Source: Salinicola aestuarinus (lineage in GTDB: Bacteria; Pseudomonadota; Gammaproteobacteria; Pseudomonadales; Halomonadaceae). Taken from it: 64,000 nucleotides of DNA. Location of the stretch: NCBI RefSeq assembly GCF_003206645.1, contig NZ_PZJP01000017.1, forward strand, positions 145,304-209,303, in the 5' to 3' direction. Shown one piece after another: positions 17,750 to 26,302 of the stretch; the stretch's first letter is position 1, and each line of letters begins with the position of its first letter. The notes below the pieces were generated by a model that was given only the letters and a program-made list of their open reading frames with translations, was not told where the DNA came from and searched no databases. Made by a program: the position numbers and the translations under genes.

Positions 17750-17956
17750 ATGGCAACTGGCACTGTCAAATGGTTCAACGACACTAAAGGCTACGGCTTC
17801 ATCTCTCCGGACGACGGCGGTGATGATCTGTTCGCGCACTTCTCCGAAATTCAGGCGGAAGGCTTCAAAACCCTCCAGGACGGACAGAAGGTTTCCTTCG
17901 ACGTCACTCAGGGCAAAAAAGGCCTTCAGGCCGCAAACATCAAGGTCAACGGCTAA
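17750..17956 (+). CDS. CspA-family cold-shock protein
   Basis: 68-residue single cold-shock domain, an RNA/ssDNA-binding OB fold acting as RNA chaperone. RNP1-like KGYGFISP (about 15-22) and RNP2-like DDLFAHFS (about 27-34) are present; the usual DVFVHFS appears here as DLFAHFS. ATG at 17750 (MATGTVKWFND) matches the family; upstream in-frame sequence is leader. AAGGAAA lies about seven bases before the start. A strong terminator follows 20 bases after the stop, so it is monocistronic. Confidence 0.96.
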   Translation: MATGTVKWFNDTKGYGFISPDDGGDDLFAHFSEIQAEGFKTLQDGQKVSFDVTQGKKGLQAANIKVNG

Positions 17957-17976
17957 ACGCCATACGCCCTTGAGCG

Positions 17977-18004
17977 AAGCCCACCCTTGCGGTGGGCTTT
18001 TTAT
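17977..18004 (+). terminator. Rho-independent terminator of the cold-shock gene
   Basis: 9-bp stem AAGCCCACC (17977-17985)/GGTGGGCTT (17991-17999), loop CTTGC, then TTTATT. It lies 20 bases after the csp stop. Confidence 0.9.
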
Positions 18005-18057
18005 TGCCTGCTCGTCAGACGCTCACCGCAGTGACGCAGCGCACCGGCGAGAGCCGT

Positions 18058-18498
18058 TCAGGGCTCGCCGATGTCTTCGTTCCAGACATCGGGGTGGGCC
18101 TCGATAAAGCTCGCCATCAGCCCCTGGCACGTTGGGTCATCGAGCACTTCCACTTCGACGCCGCGCGCGCGCAGGTGGGCTTCCTCTCCCATGAACGTCT
18201 GGTTTTCCCCGACCACGACCTTTGGAATGCCATAGAGCAGAATCGCCCCGCTGCACATCGAACAGGGCGAGAGTGTCGTATAGAGCACCGACTCGCGATA
18301 GACCGAAGCCGGTTGCCGGCCGGCACGCTCCAGTGCATCCATCTCGCCGTGCAAGATCGCGCTGGACTGCTGCTGACGCCGATTATGTCCCCGCCCGATG
18401 ATCTCGCCGCGATGCACCAGCACCGAACCGATGGGAACGCCGCCCTCGTCGAGCCCAGCGGTCGCTTCGTCGATCGCTGCCTGCATGAATGGATCCAT
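18058..18498 (-). CDS. Cytosine deaminase, yeast Fcy1 type
   Basis: 146-residue zinc deaminase of the CDA/dCMP superfamily. Zinc ligands: His50 with catalytic Glu52 (LHGEMDALE), and Cys79/Cys82 (SPCSMCSGAI). The spacing and flanking strings (GGVPIGSVL, GRGHNRR, LYTTLSPCSMC, LYGIPKVVVGEN, terminal DVWNEDIGE) follow the fungal cytosine deaminase Fcy1 rather than the bacterial CodA amidohydrolase or TadA. The expected reaction is cytosine to uracil (pyrimidine salvage), although some relatives act on other small bases. ATG at 18498 chosen because a GGAGG lies six bases upstream. It is 29 bp downstream of yegS on the same strand. Confidence 0.82.
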   Translation of the reverse strand: MDPFMQAAIDEATAGLDEGGVPIGSVLVHRGEIIGRGHNRRQQQSSAILHGEMDALERAGRQPASVYRESVLYTTLSPCSMCSGAILLYGIPKVVVGENQTFMGEEAHLRARGVEVEVLDDPTCQGLMASFIEAHPDVWNEDIGEP

Positions 18499-18527
18499 CT
18501 GATTCCTCCGTTTGAACAAACTTGTCG

Positions 18528-19448
18528 TTAGATGCGGTTGAAGAGCTCGCAGTCAGCGGGCGCGACCAGCGATAACGCATTGTGGTCAAGCGACGCCCGA
18601 AAGTGCCGAAACCGACGAGGTTCGCCATCGAGGTTGAGCGGGAAGGCGCCATCACTTTCGAACTCGACCCACGGCACGCGAAGATAGCGCACGAACTCGC
18701 CGTCCTCGGGCAGGTTCTCCAGCTCGTCGATGATCTGTTTGAGCTCGCCGAGCGAGTTGAAGTGGCGCACGAAAAGCAGCTCCAGCAACCCGTCGTCGAG
18801 TTTCGCCAACGGCGCCAATCGCTGGCCACCGCCTGCCTGACAGCCATTGCCGATCGCCAGCATGAAAAGAGGCACCCGCGCCTCGCCTTCCGGCCACCGG
18901 ATATGGCCTTCATAAGGCTGGTAGTTCCATGCCTTGAGCATGCCCATCAACGAATACGCGCCGCCGCCGAGCAGGCGTTTGAGCGCCACCGGGGTAGAGG
19001 TCGTGATCTCCGCGCCGAATCCGCCGGAGGCGACGTTGACGAAGGGCTCGTCGTCGAGCATGCCGACATCGATGGCCCGCGCCTGACCGGTCACCGCGAG
19101 TTCGAGAGCGGGATAAGGCTCCATCGGCAGTCGCAGCCCGTTGGCGAAGTCGTTTGCGCTGCCCAGTGGCAGGATGGCCATGTCGGGCCGCTTCTCGGGT
19201 GGCAGGCGCATGATGCCGGCACCGACTTCATTGATGGAACCATCACCACCACCGGCGATGACTCGCTTGGCCCCCATCTTCACCGCTTCCTCGACCAGCC
19301 AGAGGCCATCCCCCCCTTCCCAGGTCACCCGGACGGTCAGCTCGTGGCCCGCCTCGCGCAGCGCGTCGACCGCCTGCCGAATCTCAGGCTGCTGGGCCGA
19401 TTTCCCGTTGAGTATCAACCAGGTGCTTTCCTTGCCATGATTGGCCAT
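18528..19448 (-). CDS. yegS: Lipid kinase YegS
   Basis: 306-residue diacylglycerol-kinase-fold lipid kinase (DAGK_cat domain). The nucleotide-binding GGGDGS is at 66-71, with SINEVGAGI after it and LPLGSANDFANGL near 91-103. A C-terminal beta-sandwich ends the protein. E. coli YegS phosphorylates phosphatidylglycerol in vitro; the physiological role is unclear. Length is normal. ATG with an AAGGAAG site. The deaminase gene follows directly and may be co-transcribed. Confidence 0.93.
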   Translation of the reverse strand: MANHGKESTWLILNGKSAQQPEIRQAVDALREAGHELTVRVTWEGGDGLWLVEEAVKMGAKRVIAGGGDGSINEVGAGIMRLPPEKRPDMAILPLGSANDFANGLRLPMEPYPALELAVTGQARAIDVGMLDDEPFVNVASGGFGAEITTSTPVALKRLLGGGAYSLMGMLKAWNYQPYEGHIRWPEGEARVPLFMLAIGNGCQAGGGQRLAPLAKLDDGLLELLFVRHFNSLGELKQIIDELENLPEDGEFVRYLRVPWVEFESDGAFPLNLDGEPRRFRHFRASLDHNALSLVAPADCELFNRI

Positions 19449-19637
19449 ATCGATCGCTTCCTTTCTGGAGCTGTGCCCTGTCTCGGGCCAACGATGGGTT
19501 CCATCGCTGCGTTTTCGTGACTGAACCCGGCGTCGCGACTCAGCGACCTCCAGTCTAGTCCAGGGGCGTCGCCGACTCAGGCGGCAGGCGCATCGCCTTG
19601 AGACGACCCACGTCTGCCAAGCTACCGGCCCGCCGGC

Positions 19638-20822
19638 TCAATGAGAGCGAATCTCGCCCTGGTAGCGCGCTCTCAACCTCCAGAGCCACAGCCCCCCGCC
19701 CGTACAGATCAGGGTCAGGGCCAGCTGTGGCGGTAGCGGCGTAGCCAACATCAACGTTGCGACGGTCGCCCCACCGCCGAGCTGAACCGCGCCAAGCAGC
19801 GCGGCTGCTGTGCCGGCCCGGTCCGCGAATGGCTCGAGCGCCAGGCTCGCCGCCGCGCCCAGCACCATCGAAAAGCCCACGGAAAGTAGTGCGACCGGCG
19901 CCATGAAGACGACAACCGAGAGCGGCAGCGTGAAGTAGAGCAGCGCGATGAGCCCACCGCCAGCGCTGACGACCAGTAACCCCCGACGAATGGTCCGTTC
20001 ACGCCCCCAACGTGCCATGAGCCGGGGCACGATGAAGAACGCGACGGTGCTGACCAGGGCATTGGCCCCGAACCAGAGACTGAACACCCACTCGGGGTGG
20101 CCGAGCCGGTCCATGACGATCACCGGTGCCGCCGACACATAGACCAGAATCGCCGCCATCATCGCGCTGACCATGATCGCATGGTAGAGAAAGCCCGAGT
20201 TGAACAGCACCGGCCGGTAGCGGCGCCACTGGTAGAGCCGCGGCTGAATGGGTGTATCCATTGGCCGCGTCTCGGTAAAGACTCGCCACGCCCCGAGGGC
20301 CAGCAGCGCCGCGAATCCCATCATGAAGGCAAAATTGCTCCGCCAGCCGAACGCGACCGTCAACGCGCCGCCAAGAATCGGCGCCACCGAGGGAATCAAC
20401 GTCAGCGACCCGTTGAGATAGCTGTAGAGCCTTGCGCCCTGCTCCGGCGAGTAGCTGTCGCGGATGGCGGCGAACGCGACGGTGATCGCGGCGCAAGCGC
20501 CAAACCCCTGCAGCACGCGGGCGAGGTAGAGCACCTCGATGCTCGGCGCCAGAAGCCCGGTCAGCGCCCCGGCGAAGTAGAGCAGAGCGCCCGAGAGCAG
20601 CACCGGTCGCCGCCCGTAGCGATCGGCCAGCGGGCCGACCAGTATCTGCCCGAGCCCCACGCTCAGGAGAAACAGGGTGATCGTGATCTGCAGCGCCGCA
20701 AAGGGGCGCTCGAACTCACGCGCCATGGCGGTCAAGGCGGGCAGATAGATGTCGATGGCAAGCGGCGAAAGCATGATCGCCCCCATCAATATCCAGAATG
20801 GCGGGCGTTTTCCGACCTGCAT
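19638..20822 (-). CDS. Bcr/CflA-family MFS drug-resistance transporter
   Basis: 394 residues with 12 predicted membrane segments and the family strings LSPLAIDIYLPALTAMAREF (near the N-terminus), LADRYGRRPVLLSGALLY (MFS motif A) and LARVLQGFGACAAITVAFAAIRD. Bcr/CflA exporters are proton antiporters for bicyclomycin, chloramphenicol or similar compounds; the substrate here cannot be read from sequence. ATG at 20822 (MQVGKRPPFWILMG) chosen for its GAGG site. The frame stays open upstream to 20897, into the end of mgtC. Probably downstream in an mgtC-bcr unit. Confidence 0.9.
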   Translation of the reverse strand: MQVGKRPPFWILMGAIMLSPLAIDIYLPALTAMAREFERPFAALQITITLFLLSVGLGQILVGPLADRYGRRPVLLSGALLYFAGALTGLLAPSIEVLYLARVLQGFGACAAITVAFAAIRDSYSPEQGARLYSYLNGSLTLIPSVAPILGGALTVAFGWRSNFAFMMGFAALLALGAWRVFTETRPMDTPIQPRLYQWRRYRPVLFNSGFLYHAIMVSAMMAAILVYVSAAPVIVMDRLGHPEWVFSLWFGANALVSTVAFFIVPRLMARWGRERTIRRGLLVVSAGGGLIALLYFTLPLSVVVFMAPVALLSVGFSMVLGAAASLALEPFADRAGTAAALLGAVQLGGGATVATLMLATPLPPQLALTLICTGGGLWLWRLRARYQGEIRSH

Positions 20823-20893
20823 CACAACCTCGAGGACCCTGTGGGAAGCGCCCACTCTAGCGCCTGATACCGCGATGACAAGCGTTGTCGACA

Positions 20894-21589
20894 TCATTCA
20901 CTCATCGGTGTGAGCTGAAACTCACGCAAGGCTGGCAAGGCTCTCAACGCAACGGCCAGCGATGCCAGATAGGCCCGATCATGGGTGCGCATGATGAGGA
21001 TGTACTCAAAGAGTTGGCCACTGTCGCGGGCGCGGTAGCTCATGTTGTCGACGTGGAAACCCTGAGATCGCATCAGCGCATGAATCTCGGGTTCCGCCAT
21101 GGCCTCCTTCTCGGCGAAACGCAGCGTGCAACGCGCAAAGAGGCGCGCGGGAATCCGCCTCTCGATCAGCCGGAACAGCGATAGCGTCAGCAGCGTGGCG
21201 ATCGTGGCGACCCCTGCCGGAAAGAGAAACCCGATGCCGTAGAGAATGCCGAGCGCCGAGGTAATCCAGATCGACGCCGCCGTGGTCAGTCCACGAACGG
21301 TAAGCCCCTCCTTGAAGATCACACCGGCGCCGAGAAAGCCGATACCCGTCATGATCCCCTGAGCCATGCGCGTCGGATCCGTACGGATCGTCGTTTCCGG
21401 CACGTCAGTGCCCAGCCACTGCCACTGATAGACCGTGACCATCATCAATAGCGCCGAGGAGATGCAGACCAGCGCGTGCGTCCGGAAACCCGCAGGCCGA
21501 CCATGAAAGGTGCGTTCAAGCCCGATCAGGCTGCCGGCTCCCCAGGCCAGCCCGAGATGCAGCAACATGACTTCCCACTCATCCGGCAT
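20894..21589 (-). CDS. MgtC/SapB-family membrane protein
   Basis: About 231 residues. The N-terminal MgtC domain has GLAWGAGSLIGLERTFHGRPAGFRTHALVCISSALL, GIMTGIGFLGAGVIFKEG and VRGLTTAASIWITSALGI, giving about four or five membrane helices; a cytoplasmic ACT-like C-terminal domain follows. Members modulate membrane potential or ATP synthase and often respond to low Mg2+. The ATG at 21589 has AGGGA six bases upstream; an ATG two codons earlier is also possible. An AT-rich promoter region follows upstream with a short inverted repeat CTATG-N5-CATAG (21622-21636). Confidence 0.88.
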   Translation of the reverse strand: MPDEWEVMLLHLGLAWGAGSLIGLERTFHGRPAGFRTHALVCISSALLMMVTVYQWQWLGTDVPETTIRTDPTRMAQGIMTGIGFLGAGVIFKEGLTVRGLTTAASIWITSALGILYGIGFLFPAGVATIATLLTLSLFRLIERRIPARLFARCTLRFAEKEAMAEPEIHALMRSQGFHVDNMSYRARDSGQLFEYILIMRTHDRAYLASLAVALRALPALREFQLTPMSE

Positions 21590-21844
21590 CTCCATTCCCT
21601 ATCAAGTGACTAATATTCAGTCTATGTTCAGCATAGTTAGCGTCATCCGTCGCTCGTCACCAGTGGGTGATGACTCGATCCTGCCACCCCGGATGTCGCA
21701 TTCGACCGCACCCAAGCCGTATGTCCAAGGCCGCCAGATGAGCCTAGCGAGCAACCGTCGTTGATCGCCAGCATCGTCGTCACCGGTCTGCCCCGACAAT
21801 GGCACTGCCACTCAACGGACTTTGGTCAGAATAAGGAAGCTCAC

Positions 21845-22696
21845 TTGTCACCAGTCGACAATCTTACGCCACCCAGCCGGGTGAAAGACCCAAACCAGGA
21901 CCAGGACGAACACGACCTCAAGCACGACGAGGGAGAGCTCCCCTCCCACGCCGCCGCCGTCCACAAATCGATTCGCGAGGAGGGTGAGAAGGAGCTGGAG
22001 CGTACGATCTCAGCGCTTTTCTGGTCGGCCATGGCAGCCGGTCTATCGATGAGCTTTTCGATGTTGGCCAAGGGCATCCTGCATGCGCACCTGCCGGACA
22101 GCGATATCGGCTTCCTCGTCGAGTCGCTGGGCTATACGGTGGGATTTCTGGTCGTGATCATGGCCCGCCAGCAGCTGTTCACCGAAAACACGGTCACGGC
22201 GGTGATCCCGGTCATGAGCCGCCCGCGTGTCATTCGACTGATGCAGCTTCTGCGCCTCTGGGGTGTGGTACTGATCGGCAACCTCGTCGGCGTGGCGATC
22301 TCCGCCTGGGCGATCCTCGCCCTGCCGATCTTCTCGACGCCGACGCACGAAGCCTTCATCACGCTCGGCGAGCACGTGCTCGAGAATACGCCCACCGAGA
22401 TGTTTGCCAAGGGCATCATCGCCGGCTGGATGATCGCGACCATGGTCTGGTTACTGCCCTCCGCCGGCCACGCCAAGATCTGGGTGATTTTGATCGTCAC
22501 CTACCTCGTGGCCATCGGCGAGTTCACCCACATCATCGTTGGCTCTACCGAAGTTCTCTACATGGTTTTCTCGGGGCAGGCGAGCTGGGGGGACTACTTG
22601 TTTCGATTCGGGCTGCCGACACTGGCCGGCAATGTCGTTGGAGGCACCTTCATCTTCGCTCTGATCAGCCACGCGCAGATCCGCAGCGACAGCTGA
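21845..22696 (+). CDS. YfdC-like formate/nitrite transporter (FNT) family protein
   Basis: About 283 residues. A charged cytoplasmic N-terminus (DQDEHDLKHDEGEL) precedes an FNT fold of six membrane segments, with ALFWSAMAAGLSMSFSMLAKG, QQLFTENTVTAVIPV and LVAIGEFTHIIVGSTE. It resembles E. coli YfdC; the substrate is not established for this branch. A TTG start at 21845 is preferred because AAGGAAG lies just upstream; the frame is also open to a second TTG at 21761 without a ribosome-binding site. It is divergent from mgtC and followed by a strong hairpin. Confidence 0.85.
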   Translation: MSPVDNLTPPSRVKDPNQDQDEHDLKHDEGELPSHAAAVHKSIREEGEKELERTISALFWSAMAAGLSMSFSMLAKGILHAHLPDSDIGFLVESLGYTVGFLVVIMARQQLFTENTVTAVIPVMSRPRVIRLMQLLRLWGVVLIGNLVGVAISAWAILALPIFSTPTHEAFITLGEHVLENTPTEMFAKGIIAGWMIATMVWLLPSAGHAKIWVILIVTYLVAIGEFTHIIVGSTEVLYMVFSGQASWGDYLFRFGLPTLAGNVVGGTFIFALISHAQIRSDS

Positions 22697-22716
22697 CAAC
22701 CCGGCGTTATCCGACG

Positions 22717-22750
22717 CGACACGGCGCCTCTCGGGGCGCCGTGTCGTTAT
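22717..22750 (+). terminator. Terminator of the FNT-family gene
   Basis: 12-bp perfect stem CGACACGGCGCC (22717-22728)/22735-22746 with a 6-base loop, followed by TTAT. The stem core ACACGGCGCC recurs in the terminator at 24288. Confidence 0.7.
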
Positions 22751-22900
22751 CGATCGTCGCCCACCGAGACTGACCGTCTGCGCGCCCGCGATTCCTGATC
22801 GACGCAAAACTCGCCCTGCCCCTGGGCCTGACACCTCACTCCGGCACCGACTCGACACCTTGTCCGCGTCGTCGGGAGAGCCAGCGCGTGCACATCGTGC

Positions 22901-22927
22901 TCAAGCCAAGGAGGCGCCAGCCGATAA
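22901..22927 (+). promoter_or_regulatory. Candidate sigma-28 (FliA) promoter for the lipoprotein pair
   Basis: TCAAGCCA, 11 bases, then GCCGATAA. The -10 is an exact match to the flagellar class 3 consensus (TAAAGTTT-N11-GCCGATAA) and the spacer is ideal; the -35 matches only at T, AAG. It ends 57 bases before the lipoprotein start codon. Confidence 0.7.
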
Positions 22928-22984
22928 CCCCCGATGGCCAAGAATATAAAGATGCACCGATGATCGGACGGGACCTCATTAGAC

Positions 22985-23650
22985 ATGTCATTGAAAACTT
23001 GGGCACTGCTTTGCGGCCTGCCGCTGCTGGGCGGCTGCTTCGGCATCAACACCTCCCAGGCGCCGCTGGCGACAACCTATCCAGCGACCACGCAGCAGCG
23101 CATGCAGGCCGCCCACCACTGGGAGGTGCTAGCCCGGCATGAGGCCAAGGCCATCATCGCCGACCGCCAGCTTCGTCAGCGCGCGCTCTACATTCAGCCG
23201 CCGGAAACCGAGACCGCTTTCGCGCAAGGTTTTCGCTCACTGCTGACCAGCGAGCTGGTCAGGCAAGGCGCCGTCGTGCGCACGACCGCCGATGCCGCCA
23301 TTGCGGTGACGTTCGATGTCCAGGTCGTCACGCACCGAGATCGTCAGCCGATTCGTCCGCCCCAGGGCGCACTGACCACGCTGGCAGCCGGGATCGCGGT
23401 CGCGACCGTTCCCTTCAATCACTGGTCAGAGCCGGCGCTGGGTTTGATCCCGGCCGCCGGACTGGTCGATCTCTTCAGCGGTAGCTGGACCTCGGAGAGC
23501 AACCGAGAGGTGATTATCACGGTCCAGGCAGACGAATATCAGACGTTGCTCTACTCGTCGTCCAACCTTTATTACATCAACCCCGGCGACAGTGATCAGT
23601 ACGGTCAGGATGATCGCCGGGGGCGTCTAGGCGTGTCGTCACAATGGTAA
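22985..23650 (+). CDS. Conserved lipoprotein, partner of the FlgO-family gene
   Basis: 221 residues. Lipobox LLGGC with the lipidated Cys18 after a short hydrophobic signal, so it is probably an outer-membrane lipoprotein. The body begins with a helical stretch (HHWEVLARHEAKAIIADRQL), then a beta-rich domain that resembles a small FlgO-like or penicillin-binding-protein-activator-like fold (FAQGFRSLLTSELVRQGAVV); a glycine/alanine hydrophobic stretch lies near 130-160. I do not recognise a named family. It directly precedes the FlgO-family gene (23-bp gap) and shares its candidate sigma-28 promoter, so a flagellum-associated role is inferred. Confidence 0.75.
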   Translation: MSLKTWALLCGLPLLGGCFGINTSQAPLATTYPATTQQRMQAAHHWEVLARHEAKAIIADRQLRQRALYIQPPETETAFAQGFRSLLTSELVRQGAVVRTTADAAIAVTFDVQVVTHRDRQPIRPPQGALTTLAAGIAVATVPFNHWSEPALGLIPAAGLVDLFSGSWTSESNREVIITVQADEYQTLLYSSSNLYYINPGDSDQYGQDDRRGRLGVSSQW

Positions 23651-23673
23651 AAGCCCGAATAGAGAGTTCCGCC

Positions 23674-24225
23674 ATGTCCGTTTTGACCGCCGGTCGACGA
23701 GTCGCGCCGCTGCTGCTGCTGATGCTGGCCCTGGCCGGCTGCTCGATGCTGGAGTCGACCAGCCGCCAGCCGCCACCGACCACCCTGGAGCGCGTCGACG
23801 TCGCCGCGGCAGCGTTGATCGACAACATCCACGGCCATAGCGATGACCTGACGCCAATCGTCGCCACAACGTTCGTTGACGTCGACCGTCTCGAGCAATC
23901 CTCCACGCTGGGGCGGACGGTGAGCGAAATGTTCGTCTCGCGTCTGGTCACTTCTGACCTGCACGTCATCGAGGTCAAACTGCGCGACAGCCTCTATATC
24001 GAGGAGAATACCGGCGAGCTGATCCTGTCACGCAACGTCCAGCGGCTGGGACAGGATTACGATGCCAGTTCGGTTCTCGTCGGCACTTACGCCCAGGCGC
24101 AGGACCGTCTGTTCGTCAACGCACGACTCGTTCGGATCGATGATCGATCCATCCTGGGCGCCACCAGCTTCGAGCTGCCGCTGACGACCGATCTGCGGGT
24201 GTTACTGCCAGGCAGTTACCCCTAG
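23674..24225 (+). CDS. FlgO-family lipoprotein
   Basis: 183 residues. Signal peptide with lipobox LAGC (Cys23), then a FlgO domain (PF17680): IVATTFVDVDRLEQSSTLGRTVSE, VIEVKLRDSLYIEENTGELILSR and SSVLVGTYAQAQDRLFVNARLV. FlgO in Vibrio is an outer-membrane lipoprotein needed for normal flagellar function. ATG at 23674 chosen for the GAGAG upstream; an ATG at 23644 overlapping the previous stop has no ribosome-binding site. Second gene of a two-gene unit that ends at the hairpin at 24288. Confidence 0.88.
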   Translation: MSVLTAGRRVAPLLLLMLALAGCSMLESTSRQPPPTTLERVDVAAAALIDNIHGHSDDLTPIVATTFVDVDRLEQSSTLGRTVSEMFVSRLVTSDLHVIEVKLRDSLYIEENTGELILSRNVQRLGQDYDASSVLVGTYAQAQDRLFVNARLVRIDDRSILGATSFELPLTTDLRVLLPGSYP

Positions 24226-24287
24226 CCAATCATCACCGCTGTCATTGCGTTGGCGGCGTTCTGAAACCCGCAGCAAGCCTGTAACGC

Positions 24288-24313
24288 AACACGGCGCCCG
24301 AAGGCGCCGTGTT
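24288..24313. terminator. Bidirectional terminator between the FlgO-family gene and leuA
   Basis: 11-bp perfect stem AACACGGCGCC (24288-24298)/GGCGCCGTGTT (24303-24313) with the stable tetraloop CGAA. It lies between convergent genes and shares its stem core with the hairpin at 22717-22746. Confidence 0.75.
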
Positions 24314-24396
24314 GGTGTCGTTGCTTGATCATCGAGGCTGACTGACCTCTGCCGGGCTCTGCCTCCCGGTTGACAGTCGACTCGATGCGTCACGCG

Positions 24397-26082
24397 TTAC
24401 TCGCTCGTTTCGAGCTCCCGCATCGTGCTTGCCGTCTGCGCGTTGGCCAGGTTGATGCCCGAAATCACCGCTTTCAGGGAAGCGCTGACCGTGTCGCTGT
24501 CCTCGGCGACCGCGCAGATGCGCTGGCCGGCGACGTTGAGCTGGACGAAGGCGATCGCGTTGGCTTCGCTGTCGCCGCCGAGCGAATGTTCGCTGTAGTC
24601 GACAATGCCGACACTCATGCCGGAGTGCTTTTGCCAGGCGTCGGTGAAAGAGGACATCGCGCCGTTGCCACTTCCCGACAGCCGCAGCGTCTCGGTGCCC
24701 TGCCACAGCGTGACCTCGATCCCCTCTTCCCGGCCTTTCGAAATGCGGTAGTCCGCCAGCGACAGCGGTGCCTCACGCTGGAAGTTATCGAACATCACCT
24801 GGCGCACGATCTCACTGGAAATCTCGCTGGCTCGCTTTTCACTCTCCTGCTGAACGTAGGGCGCCAGTGCCAGCATCATCCAGCGCGGCAGACTGATGCC
24901 GTAATCCCGCTCGAGCAGGAACGCCATGCCCCCCTTCCCTGACTGGCTGTTGACACGAATCACCGCCTGATAATCACGGCCGATGTCTCGCGGGTCGATC
25001 GGCAGGTAAGCCACCTGCCACGGCTCGTCGGGCTGCTGTTTCTTGAGCGACTTGCGGATCGCATCCTGGTGGCTGCCGGAGAAGGCGGTGTAGACCATCT
25101 CGCCGACCCAGGGATGCCGCGGGTGCATGGCGATACCGGTGCACTCCTGCACAACCTGAATGATCTCGTCGGGGTTGGAGAGATCGAGTGCCGGATCGAT
25201 GCCCTGGCTGTAGAGGTTCATCGCCAGCGTGACGATATCCATGTTGCCGGTGCGTTCGCCGTTACCCAGCAGTGTGCCCTCGACCCGCTCGGCGCCGGCC
25301 AGCAGTGCAAGCTCGGCGGAGGCTGCTGCGCCCCCCCGGTCGTTGTGCGTGTGAACGGAGATGATCACGCTGTCCCGACGACTGATGTTCTGACAGAAAT
25401 ACTCGATCTGATCGGCATGGTGGTGAGGCCCCGCGACCTCGACCGTCGTCGGCAGGTTGAGAATGCATTTCTGCGTCGGCGTGGGCTGCCACACGTCCAT
25501 GACGGCCTCGCAGATCGCCAGCGAGAAATCGATCTCGGTGCTGGAGAAGCTTTCCGGCGTGTACTCGAAGCGCCACTCAACGTCCGGATATCGCTCGGCG
25601 TAGGTCTTGACCCAGGTCGCCCCCTGCACGGCGATATCGATGATGCCGCCCCGGTCCATCTCGAACACGCGTTCGCGCTGCGTGGTGGAGGTCGAGTTGT
25701 AGAGATGCACGATGGCGCGCTTGGCGCCGACCAGAGCTTCGAAGGTCTTTCCGATGAGATGCTCGCGGCACTGCACCAGGACCGCAATGGTCACGTCGTC
25801 GGGAATCTGCTCTTCCTCGATCAGCCAGCGCACGAAATCGAAATCCGGCTGGCTGGCCGAGGGGAAGCCGACCATGACCTCCTTGATACCGACCTTGACG
25901 ATCTGATGCCAAAAACGCTTTTTCTGCTCGACGCTCATCGGTTCGAGTAGCGCCTGATTACCGTCGCGCAGGTCTTCGCTGACCCAGATGGGCGCGTGAT
26001 CGAGATCACGATCCGGCCACTGGCGGTCGAAAGCGGGAACGCGGGGTGCCGGACGGTACTTGCGATGATCGAAGGCAGACAT
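24397..26082 (-). CDS. leuA: 2-isopropylmalate synthase
   Basis: First committed enzyme of leucine synthesis (acetyl-CoA plus 2-ketoisovalerate to 2-isopropylmalate). 561 residues, the long two-domain form: a TIM-barrel HMGL-like domain with IWVSEDLRDGNQAL (about 32-45), a metal site in SVHTHNDRGG, and GNGERTGNMDIVTLAMN, then a C-terminal LeuA dimer/allosteric domain (about 420-561) containing SGSGNGAMSSF. ATG at 26082 (MSAFDHRKYRP) chosen for homology and an AGGA site; the open frame extends upstream without homology. Divergent from an Lrp-type gene, which may regulate it. Confidence 0.96.
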   Translation of the reverse strand: MSAFDHRKYRPAPRVPAFDRQWPDRDLDHAPIWVSEDLRDGNQALLEPMSVEQKKRFWHQIVKVGIKEVMVGFPSASQPDFDFVRWLIEEEQIPDDVTIAVLVQCREHLIGKTFEALVGAKRAIVHLYNSTSTTQRERVFEMDRGGIIDIAVQGATWVKTYAERYPDVEWRFEYTPESFSSTEIDFSLAICEAVMDVWQPTPTQKCILNLPTTVEVAGPHHHADQIEYFCQNISRRDSVIISVHTHNDRGGAAASAELALLAGAERVEGTLLGNGERTGNMDIVTLAMNLYSQGIDPALDLSNPDEIIQVVQECTGIAMHPRHPWVGEMVYTAFSGSHQDAIRKSLKKQQPDEPWQVAYLPIDPRDIGRDYQAVIRVNSQSGKGGMAFLLERDYGISLPRWMMLALAPYVQQESEKRASEISSEIVRQVMFDNFQREAPLSLADYRISKGREEGIEVTLWQGTETLRLSGSGNGAMSSFTDAWQKHSGMSVGIVDYSEHSLGGDSEANAIAFVQLNVAGQRICAVAEDSDTVSASLKAVISGINLANAQTASTMRELETSE

Positions 26083-26218
26083 GGCAAAAATTCCTGAGTA
26101 TTGAGGATTCGATTCCAGCGCCGGCTTATGGCGGCGAAGCAAGGGCGCGGCCAGCGGGGTAGCGCTGACGACGCCGGGCTGCTTGTGGCAGTGGGTTCAG
26201 TATATCGGCTCGGCGGCG

Positions 26219-26246
26219 ATAGTATCTTGCGAATTCGGCTCGCCAA
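26219..26246 (-). promoter_or_regulatory. Candidate promoter of leuA
   Basis: On the minus strand, TTGGCG (26246-26241), 16 bases, then TACTAT (26224-26219), about 137 bases before the leuA start, in the shared region with the divergent Lrp-type gene. The long leader could hold regulatory elements, but I see no leucine-codon-rich leader peptide. Confidence 0.4.
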
Positions 26247-26302
26247 GCGCGTTAGTTGGCATAAAATGTCGCCGAACCCATTTGCTCAGGCAGAGACTGC
26301 TT

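Noticed and set aside
21622..21636. CTATG-TTCAG-CATAG inverted repeat upstream of mgtC
   Set aside because: Arms of five bases occur often by chance; kept only as a note in the mgtC entry.
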